Shown piece after piece: positions 8,588 through 14,138 of a stretch of 32,816 bases of DNA. A program made the position numbers and the translations under genes. The notes under the pieces are model-generated. The model did not search any database. It was not told the DNA's origin and saw nothing but the letters and a program-made list of their open reading frames with translations. The stretch lies in contig CALMWS010000002.1 of NCBI GenBank assembly GCA_937870795.1, positions 1 to 32,816 of the forward strand, in the 5' to 3' direction. Position 1 is the stretch's first letter, and every line of letters begins with the position of its first letter. The stretch comes from an uncultured Bacteroidota bacterium (GTDB lineage: Bacteria; Bacteroidota; Bacteroidia; Chitinophagales; Saprospiraceae).

Positions 8588-8618
8588 AATGCCCGGTAAT
8601 CAATGGATGCCGGGCATT
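8588..8618 (+). terminator. Rho-independent terminator after the coiled-coil gene
   Basis: A perfect 9-bp stem AATGCCCGG / CCGGGCATT (8588-8596 and 8610-8618) encloses a 13-base loop and is followed by TGCATTTTTT. It separates the coiled-coil gene from prfA. Confidence 0.85.
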
Positions 8619-8666
8619 TGCATTTTTTAGCAAGCCCATTTTTTAATAAACAAGAAAGCGTAAACC

Positions 8667-9737
8667 ATGATCGAAAAACTGGAGGCCATTGTAGAAAGGT
8701 ACCATTATCTGGAAGAAAAACTTTCGGATCCCGCCATAATCGGAGATCAAAAACAATTTGCCAGGATCAACAAAGAATACAAAGACCTGAATGAAATTGT
8801 AACTACAACCCAGGCATATAAAATGGTGCTTTCCAACCTGGAAAATGCACGTTTGATGCAAAAGGATCCTGACCCTGAAATGAGGGAAATAGCCGCTGCA
8901 GAAGAAAGTACACTCACGGATGAGAAGGCAGAGCTGGAAGAAAAAATCAAATGGCTACTCGTACCCAAAGACCCTGAAGACGCCAGAGATGTGATTCTGG
9001 AAATCAGGTCTGGTACAGGAGGAGACGAAGCCAGTATTTTTGCCGGAGATCTCTACCGTATGTACACCCGATATTTTGATACCAAAGGTTGGAAAACCGA
9101 AGTAATCGATGCCAACGAAGGTTCAGTGGGTGGCTACAACAAAGTGGTTTTGGAAGTACATGGAGAAGACATCTTTGGCAAACTCAAGTTTGAATCCGGA
9201 GCACACAGGGTACAGCGCGTACCTGAAACAGAGGCAAAGGGCCGCGTTCACACATCGGCAGCTACGGTAGCGGTATTGCCTATCTTTGAAGAGGAAGAGA
9301 TTGACATCCGAAAAGAAGATTTAAAAGTTGACACCTTCCGCTCAAGTGGTGCGGGTGGTCAAAATGTCAACAAGGTGGAAACGGGCGTACGATTTACTCA
9401 CCTGCCAACCGGCATTGTGGCCGAAAGCACCGAGGCAAGATCACAGCATAAAAACCGTGAAATAGCCCTTCAAAAGCTTTACCAGCGCATTACCGACATT
9501 GCTAAAGAAAAAGCCTACAACGAACAAAAGGAAGCCCGTCGATCTTTGGTGGGCACCGGTGACCGATCAGATAAAATACGCACCTATAATTTTCCTCAAA
9601 ACAGGGTGACAGATCACCGCATCAACCTTACTTTATACAATCTTGACAGGGTAATGAATGGCGACCTTGATGGCATTATCGATGCATTGATTATGGCGGA
9701 AAATGCGGAGAAGCTTAAGGGGGAGGCGATTGTGTAA
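8667..9737 (+). CDS. prfA: Peptide chain release factor 1
   Basis: Class I release factor that recognises UAA and UAG and triggers peptide release on the ribosome. The 356-residue length is typical for RF1. Domain 2 has HRVQRVPETEAKGRVHTSAA: the codon-recognition tripeptide position (Pro-x-Thr in RF1, Ser-Pro-Phe in RF2) reads Pro186-Glu187-Thr188, so it is RF1-like although the middle residue is Glu rather than the Ala or Val of the classical motif. The catalytic GGQ is at 230-232 in SSGAGGQNVNKVETGVR. ATG 8667 gives the usual start MIEKLEAIVERY. No ordinary hairpin terminator follows the stop; instead a G-rich repeat array begins 5 bases later. Confidence 0.96.
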   Translation: MIEKLEAIVERYHYLEEKLSDPAIIGDQKQFARINKEYKDLNEIVTTTQAYKMVLSNLENARLMQKDPDPEMREIAAAEESTLTDEKAELEEKIKWLLVPKDPEDARDVILEIRSGTGGDEASIFAGDLYRMYTRYFDTKGWKTEVIDANEGSVGGYNKVVLEVHGEDIFGKLKFESGAHRVQRVPETEAKGRVHTSAATVAVLPIFEEEEIDIRKEDLKVDTFRSSGAGGQNVNKVETGVRFTHLPTGIVAESTEARSQHKNREIALQKLYQRITDIAKEKAYNEQKEARRSLVGTGDRSDKIRTYNFPQNRVTDHRINLTLYNLDRVMNGDLDGIIDALIMAENAEKLKGEAIV

Positions 9738-9741
9738 TTTA

Positions 9742-9773
9742 GGGGATAGGGGCTAGGGGCTAGGGGCTAGGGA
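9742..9773 (+). repeat. Potential G-quadruplex motif after prfA
   Basis: Four GGGG runs and then a GGG, each separated by three bases (ATA, CTA, CTA, CTA), form a textbook intramolecular G-quadruplex pattern on the coding strand, 5 bases after the prfA stop. It is the first part of the heptamer array. It could affect 3'-end formation of the prfA mRNA; that role is inferred. Confidence 0.7.
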
Positions 9774-9825
9774 CGGGCGACATGGGACATGCGACTAGCG
9801 ACAAGGGACATGCGACGGGCGACAT

Positions 9826-9923
9826 GCGACAAGGGACGGGCGACATGCGACAAGGGACAGGCGACTTGCGACGGGCGACAAGGGACGGGCGACATGCGAC
9901 AAGGGACAGGCGACTTGCGACGG
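9826..9923 (+). repeat. Two identical 49-bp higher-order repeats
   Basis: Seven successive heptamers with variable ends AA, GG, AT, AA, AG, TT, GG (9826-9874) are repeated exactly at 9875-9923. The unit heptamers are degenerate, so the exact 49-bp identity indicates a recent segmental duplication inside the array. Confidence 0.9.
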
Positions 9924-9960
9924 GCGACATGGGACGGGCGACATGCGACGGGCGTGGGGA

Positions 9961-10095
9961 GGCTGGGCCTTCGGCCATCGCGTTTTGGGACGGGCGACAT
10001 GCGACATGGGACTTGCGACGGGCTGGGCCTTCGGCCATCGCGTTTAGCGACAAGGGACAATCGAGGGAGGCTGGGCCTGCGGCCATCGCGTTTTG
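9961..10095 (+). repeat. Three copies of a 27-bp GGCC-hairpin island
   Basis: Copies start at 9961, 10021 and 10069. All contain GGCTGGGCC, a 3-base loop, then GGCCATCGCGTTT. GGCC/GGCC can form a short hairpin; the loop is TTC in the first two copies and TGC in the third, so the only change inside this core falls in the loop. Copy 2 ends TTTAG rather than TTTTG. The segments between copies are heptamers of the flanking array. A degraded fourth copy (GGGGGGCCTTCGCG) lies at about 10157-10170. Confidence 0.85.
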
Positions 10096-10253
10096 GGACA
10101 TGCGACAAGGGACATGCGACGGGCGACTTGCGACAAGGGACGGGCGACTTGCGAAGGGGGGGCCTTCGCGTATAGGGACGGGCATTGAGGTGTAGGCGAA
10201 TTTCACGAGGATTGTAATCATTTCACTATCTTCACCCAACCAAAGAAAAGGAT

Positions 10254-11774
10254 ATGTCGCCACAGCTTTTGTTTTCGTTTGTGTTGTCTTATTTTGCTCT
10301 GCTGCTGATTGTGGCTTGGAGAACGTCGAGAAATTCCAATAATGAGTCTTTTTTTATTGGGAATAAAAATAGCAATTGGGTTTTGGTGGCTTTTGGCATG
10401 GTGGGAACTTCGCTGAGTGGCGTCACTTTTGTGAGTGTGCCGGGTACGGTGGGGGCATCGGGTTTTCAGTATTATCAGGTAGTGATCGGGTATTTTCTGG
10501 GTTATGTGGCCATTATGTTTGTGCTTTTGCCCTTGTATTATAAACTCAATCTCACATCTATTTACAATTATCTGCAACAGCGGTTTGGGAGGGTTTCATA
10601 TAGGACAGGGGCTATATTTTTTATCATTTCCCGTACTCTGGGAGCAACTGCCAGGATGTTTTTGGTTGTCAATATTCTTCAGCTTTTTATACTTGACAAG
10701 ATGGGGGTTAGCTTTTGGGTGACAGCGGCGGTCATCCTGTTGCTCATTCTTTTGTACACAGTTGAAGGAGGGGTCAAAACCATTGTTTATACAGACACTT
10801 TGCAGACTTCATTTATGCTGCTGGGGCTTGTTGTTTGTATTTCCGCCATTCTCGGTCAGATGAACCTGGGTTTTGGAGAGGCTGTACAAAAATTGGGTGA
10901 GGCAGATCTCACACGGGTATTCAATTTTGATGTCAATGCTACTTCCTTTTTTCTGAAGCAAGTACTGGGAGGAGCATTTATTACCATCGCCATGACGGGT
11001 CTGGATCAGGAAATGATGCAAAAAAACATCAGTGTAAAGACACTGACAGATTCGCGTAAAAACATGTTTACCCTTGCCACGGTGTTGTTGGTTGTCAACT
11101 TTTTGTTTTTGGTTATGGGTGGCTTATTGCATTTGTATGCCCAGGAAAAAGGCCTGGATCTCAAGGGCGACGACCTGTTTCCGGGCATAGCACTGGGGGG
11201 TTATTTGTCGCCAATCATTGGAGTGGTATTTATCATTGGACTGATCTCTGCCCTGTTTCCAAGTGCAGATGGAGCGCTTACGGCACTGACCTCTTCATTT
11301 TGTATTGATTTGCTCGATATTAAAAACCGGAACGATTGGTCTGAAGAGGAGAAGAAGAAAAGACGATGGACTGTACACATCAGCTTTGCCGTGCTTTTTT
11401 TCATTTGTGTGATGGTGTTTAAATGGATAGATGATAAGTCGATCATTGACGTAATCCTCAAGCTGGCAGGCTATACCTATGGACCTTTGCTGGGCTTGTT
11501 TTCTTTTGGCATCTTTACCCGCAGAAAAGTCAAAGACGCCATGGTGTTGTGGATTTGCCTTGCTTCGCCGCTGCTGATTTTGAGTCTTGATTTTATCAAC
11601 AATGCAGAGTGGTTTACCGGCAAAATGGGACTCACAGGCTCACTGGCCGAGGGGCTAAAGACCCTTTCTCAAAACACCTTTCACGGCTTTAAGCTGGGCA
11701 TAGAAATATTAATCCTCAATGGCATGCTCACATTTGCAGGCTTATGGATGATATCCCAAAAGGAGGAAGTCTAA
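10254..11774 (+). CDS. Sodium:solute symporter (SSS family)
   Basis: A 506-residue inner-membrane transporter of the SSS family (LeuT fold), which couples solute uptake to Na+ entry. There are about 13 hydrophobic helices. Family features include the N-terminal helix followed by NESFFIGNKNSNW, then GMVGTSLSGVTFVSVPG (residues about 48-64, unwound first core helix with the Na+ site region), the YTVEGGVKTIVYTDTLQ segment (about 168-184), and SALFPSADGALTALTSSF (helix 8 region, Ser/Thr rich Na2 site). The substrate cannot be read from the sequence; it could be a sugar, an amino acid or an organic acid. The start ATG follows AAAGAAAAGGAT, a reasonable ribosome binding site. The upstream gap is filled by the heptamer array and no TAnnTTTG element was found. 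It ends 3 bases from the convergent small gene. Confidence 0.92.
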   Translation: MSPQLLFSFVLSYFALLLIVAWRTSRNSNNESFFIGNKNSNWVLVAFGMVGTSLSGVTFVSVPGTVGASGFQYYQVVIGYFLGYVAIMFVLLPLYYKLNLTSIYNYLQQRFGRVSYRTGAIFFIISRTLGATARMFLVVNILQLFILDKMGVSFWVTAAVILLLILLYTVEGGVKTIVYTDTLQTSFMLLGLVVCISAILGQMNLGFGEAVQKLGEADLTRVFNFDVNATSFFLKQVLGGAFITIAMTGLDQEMMQKNISVKTLTDSRKNMFTLATVLLVVNFLFLVMGGLLHLYAQEKGLDLKGDDLFPGIALGGYLSPIIGVVFIIGLISALFPSADGALTALTSSFCIDLLDIKNRNDWSEEEKKKRRWTVHISFAVLFFICVMVFKWIDDKSIIDVILKLAGYTYGPLLGLFSFGIFTRRKVKDAMVLWICLASPLLILSLDFINNAEWFTGKMGLTGSLAEGLKTLSQNTFHGFKLGIEILILNGMLTFAGLWMISQKEEV

Positions 11775-11777
11775 ATA

Positions 11778-12122
11778 CTATCTTGGCAGGAAAACAAAAT
11801 TGGCGCCCAATTCACTAAGTACAAAGACGCAGACAAAGGCATCCGGATCTTTGTAGGTGTTGATAAAATCATTGATTTTTTCGTCAAAAATCAGGTTTTT
11901 GGCTGCAAATTCTTCGAGGGTAGAGGCATGAATGTTCCAATTTCCACCGTTTTTCTCTTTTTCAATTAACGGAAGACCAATGGCCACTTCCTGCTGATGG
12001 GCTACAAAAACAGGGTATTTGGATACATCCTGATCCCGTATAACATCGGCCGCTTTGCCCATAACATTGGCGTAATGCTGTAATTCCTCCTGAAGGGCAA
12101 TAAAACTTTCTGTTTTACTCAT
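11778..12122 (-). CDS. Conserved-looking small cytoplasmic protein, function unknown
   Basis: A 114-residue protein with no signal peptide or membrane helix. I do not recognise a named family. It has a helical start (TESFIALQEELQHYANVMGK) and then a mixed alpha/beta body that contains HQQEVAIGLPLIEKEKNGGN and ASTLEEFAAKNLIFDEKIND, and ends in a hydrophobic strand-like FVCVFVLSELGANFVFLPR. Codon use and the long open frame on this strand are like its neighbours. It is convergent with the symporter (gap of 3 bases) and divergent from the glutaredoxin-like gene, so it is transcribed alone. Confidence concerns it being a real gene. Confidence 0.7.
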   Translation of the reverse strand: MSKTESFIALQEELQHYANVMGKAADVIRDQDVSKYPVFVAHQQEVAIGLPLIEKEKNGGNWNIHASTLEEFAAKNLIFDEKINDFINTYKDPDAFVCVFVLSELGANFVFLPR

Positions 12123-12255
12123 GGTACAAAAGTATTGAAAAACGACTTTTGCAGCAAGGCTTCAAGTCATTCATTTGTAAAGAATGCGCTATAAAAAGAT
12201 ACCATTTAGACGATTTTACGTTATGATTAATAAAGCTTTTGGCTTTAAAAAGTTA

Positions 12256-12263
12256 TATTTTTG
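12256..12263 (+). promoter_or_regulatory. Bacteroidota -7 promoter element for the glutaredoxin-like gene
   Basis: TATTTTTG is an exact TAnnTTTG match 16 bases before ATG 12280. It implies a very short leader and excludes the longer frame starting at 12184. Confidence 0.5.
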
Positions 12264-12279
12264 CATGCTAATTTTGAAT

Positions 12280-12909
12280 ATGAGAAAGCTGATACTTGTG
12301 GCGATTCTTTTTTGCGTTAATCTATTGATGGCACAAAAAAACGAAGTGGATTTGTTGAAATCCGAAATGGGGAACGAAGTCACCTATTATGCCAAAAGCA
12401 ATGTACGGGAAGCCATGACAGTAGAGATCAATATCGAAGGCAGCGGCTTTACGTGCAATGTGCCCCTGCCGGCCAAAATTGATCTCAAATCTTATGAGAA
12501 GAAATTTTTGATAAAACTCACGCTTGATCCGTCTGGCAATTCGAGCTATAGCGTATCGTATAGGACCTATAAAAAAGCCACGCCACCTTCCGGTCCGCAG
12601 ATAACGGGTACAGAAAGCAAAGTGTCGATGGGTCCGCAGGATAGACCAGAACTCAAAAAAGGCATAGTGGTATTTAGCAAAGACGGATGCGGCAAGTGCC
12701 AATATGCCATCAACTACCTCAAAGAAAAGAAGATACCATACCAGGAACTCAACATTTCCAAAAGCGAAGCAGACCAAAAGTACATGTGGCAGGTGTTGAT
12801 GGAAAACGGTTTTAAAGACAGCTCCGTTCAAACCCCCGTGATCATGGTCAATGGCAAGGCTCACTACAACATGGACATCAAGGCCTTCATGGCAGAGCTG
12901 AAGCCTTGA
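12280..12909 (+). CDS. Exported protein with C-terminal glutaredoxin-like domain
   Basis: A 209-residue protein. Residues 1-18 (MRKLILVAILFCVNLLMA) form a signal peptide, so the product acts in the periplasm or is lipid-free secreted. Residues 20-100 are a beta-rich domain without recognised family. Residues about 127-209 form a glutaredoxin/thioredoxin fold: strand GIVVFSK, redox motif Cys137-Gly-Lys-Cys140, and cis-proline loop TPVIMVNG (Thr185-Pro186). A dithiol active site outside the cytoplasm suggests a disulfide reductase or isomerase role, possibly served by the DsbD encoded in the same window; that link is inference. ATG 12280 is chosen because of the signal peptide and the -7 element just upstream. 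The SET-domain gene begins one base after its stop, so they form an operon. Confidence 0.8.
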   Translation: MRKLILVAILFCVNLLMAQKNEVDLLKSEMGNEVTYYAKSNVREAMTVEINIEGSGFTCNVPLPAKIDLKSYEKKFLIKLTLDPSGNSSYSVSYRTYKKATPPSGPQITGTESKVSMGPQDRPELKKGIVVFSKDGCGKCQYAINYLKEKKIPYQELNISKSEADQKYMWQVLMENGFKDSSVQTPVIMVNGKAHYNMDIKAFMAELKP

Positions 12910-12910
12910 A

Positions 12911-13288
12911 ATGCAGCGGCTCGCTTCCTTGTACATAGCAGAAACCACCAACAGGGGTCGTGGTGTGTTTACAGCAGAGGCCCTGCATGCCGGTGATGTT
13001 ATAGAGGTTTGCCCTGTGATCATCATACCCAAAAGAGAATTGCCCATCATCCACAAAACTGTATTACACGATTACTATTTTTTGTGGGGCGAAAACCTGG
13101 ATGATTGCGCCATTGCATTGGGCTATGGTTCATTGTACAACCACGAATTGCACCCAAATGCCAATTTTATCCTTGACCTCGAAAATCTGACCATTGACAT
13201 AGAAGCCATCAGAGACATTGAAGCAGGCGAAGAAATTACACTCAATTATCACGGCGAACCCGGTGACGAAAGTGAGCTTTGGTTTTAA
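12911..13288 (+). CDS. SET-domain protein (putative protein-lysine methyltransferase)
   Basis: A 125-residue stand-alone SET domain, the fold that transfers methyl groups from S-adenosylmethionine to lysine side chains. Landmarks are NRGRGVFTAEALHAGDVIE (residues 14-32, N-SET G-x-G loop), GYGSLYNHELHPNANF (71-86) with the Asn77-His78 pair of the AdoMet pocket, and IRDIEAGEEITLNYHG (100-115) with catalytic-type Tyr113. No pre-SET or post-SET domain is present; the C-terminus DESELWF is short. Similar small SET proteins are scattered in Bacteroidota and other bacteria and their substrates are mostly unknown. It starts one base after the glutaredoxin-like gene and should be translated from the same message. 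It is cytoplasmic, unlike its exported neighbour. Confidence 0.85.
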   Translation: MQRLASLYIAETTNRGRGVFTAEALHAGDVIEVCPVIIIPKRELPIIHKTVLHDYYFLWGENLDDCAIALGYGSLYNHELHPNANFILDLENLTIDIEAIRDIEAGEEITLNYHGEPGDESELWF

Positions 13289-13303
13289 TTTTTTTTGCCG
13301 GCC

Positions 13304-13343
13304 GTTAAACCCTTTCCAAATTATAAGATCAAAGGGTCGTAAC
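13304..13343 (+). promoter_or_regulatory. Hairpin in the leader of the lipoprotein gene
   Basis: ACCCTTT (13309-13315) pairs with AAAGGGT (13331-13337), and GTTA (13304-13307) with TAAC (13340-13343), with a small internal loop and a 15-base loop. It ends 15 bases before ATG 13359 and is followed by A-rich, not T-rich, DNA, so it is not a terminator on this strand. Confidence 0.4.
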
Positions 13344-13358
13344 AAAAAAAATAATACC

Positions 13359-14015
13359 ATGAAAAGATCAATGATTTGGATGCTGTCGCTCATCTTATTT
13401 ACAATTGCATTTACCAGCTGCAACAAAGACGAAGCTGCTACAGAAGCAGAAATCGACAACTTTGTGAATGAATCCGTACAAAATCTAGAAAGCCAGACCA
13501 GAACCGGCAGAGGTGGTTGTTTTGAATTGGTATTTCCGGTTACTATCGAATTTTCTACCGGCGAACAGGTAGAAGTAGATGGATATGCAAGCCTGAAAAA
13601 CGCCATCAGAGATTGGAGAAAACAACACAACGTACCCAAAGGAAAACCCATCGTAAGGCCACAGTTTGTTTACCCCATAGAAGTCATCACTTCTGATGGA
13701 GAAACCGTTACCATAGATTCACTACTCGAATTGCTGCAACTCAAGAAAGAATGTATCCTCAATGGCGATGGCAACGGACTGCCTTGCTTCAGGCTCAACT
13801 TCCCGCTATCAGTAGAATACCCCAATGGCACCATCACCAGCTATGCAACTCCAAAGGAAATGAAAATGGCACTCAGAGCCTGGAAAAAAGCAAACCCGAC
13901 AGCAGTCATCCGTCCGGTGTTGGTTTATCCATTGACCATTACTATGGAAGATGGCAGCCAGGTAACTGTCAATAGCAGGGCAGAATTGGCCCAAATCAAA
14001 AGGGATTGTAAATAG
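13359..14015 (+). CDS. Lipoprotein with two tandem copies of an ~78-residue domain
   Basis: A 218-residue lipoprotein. The signal ends in a lipobox-like FTSC with Cys21, followed by NKDEAATEAE. The body is an internal duplication: residues 54-132 (CFELVFPVTIEFSTGEQ ... RPQFVYPIEVITSDGETV ... LKKEC) and 143-217 (CFRLNFPLSVEYPNGTI ... RPVLVYPLTITMEDGSQV ... IKRDC). Each copy begins and ends with a cysteine, which suggests one disulfide per domain, and each has two strand-rich segments around a helix that ends in KNAIRDWRK or KMALRAWKK. I do not recognise a characterised function; similar duplicated lipoproteins are common in Bacteroidota. ATG 13359 is chosen for the lipoprotein signal. The SET gene ends 70 bases upstream and an intrinsic terminator follows. 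Confidence 0.82.
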   Translation: MKRSMIWMLSLILFTIAFTSCNKDEAATEAEIDNFVNESVQNLESQTRTGRGGCFELVFPVTIEFSTGEQVEVDGYASLKNAIRDWRKQHNVPKGKPIVRPQFVYPIEVITSDGETVTIDSLLELLQLKKECILNGDGNGLPCFRLNFPLSVEYPNGTITSYATPKEMKMALRAWKKANPTAVIRPVLVYPLTITMEDGSQVTVNSRAELAQIKRDCK

Positions 14016-14033
14016 AAACTTAAAAGTTACCAG

Positions 14034-14054
14034 AGGCCGGAACACCACCGGCCT
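14034..14054 (+). terminator. Rho-independent terminator after the lipoprotein gene
   Basis: A perfect 7-bp stem AGGCCGG / CCGGCCT (14034-14040, 14048-14054) with a 7-base loop is followed by TTTTTATTTAT. Confidence 0.88.
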
Positions 14055-14112
14055 TTTTTATTTATATACCCTGGCCGACATGAATACAAGGATTTTATGT
14101 TACCAAATACCT

Positions 14113-14120
14113 TACATTTG
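14113..14120 (+). promoter_or_regulatory. Bacteroidota -7 promoter element for the aminopeptidase gene
   Basis: TACATTTG fits TAnnTTTG exactly and lies 18 bases before ATG 14139, just after the preceding terminator. Confidence 0.5.
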
Positions 14121-14138
14121 TAGTATAAATCAGGTTTA

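Larger units (their letters stand above)
9742..10186 (+). repeat. G-rich heptanucleotide tandem array with GGCC-hairpin islands
   Basis: From 9742 to 9951 there are 30 consecutive 7-base units in unbroken register. The first four are GGGGATA and three GGGGCTA; the rest follow G-(G/C)-G-A-C-N-N, with the last two bases varying among AT, AA, GG, AG, TT and TA. From 9952 to 10186 shorter runs of the same heptamers alternate with a 27-base non-heptameric island that occurs three times (9961, 10021, 10069) and once in degraded form (about 10155-10170). The array fills nearly the whole gap between prfA and the symporter gene. Because 7 is not a multiple of 3 and the unit holds no stop in most frames, it creates spurious reading frames on both strands. 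Heptameric short tandem repeats are known from cyanobacterial genomes; I know of no assigned function. Confidence 0.95.

Noticed and set aside
9742-10186. CRISPR array.
   Set aside because: No constant-length repeats with unique spacers; the spacer-like parts are themselves heptamers and there are no cas genes.
9760-10263. Several 60-170 codon reading frames on both strands inside the heptamer array.
   Set aside because: They are a product of a 7-base repeat without stop codons; they overlap each other in many frames and translate to a 7-residue periodic, Ser/Arg/Pro-rich sequence.
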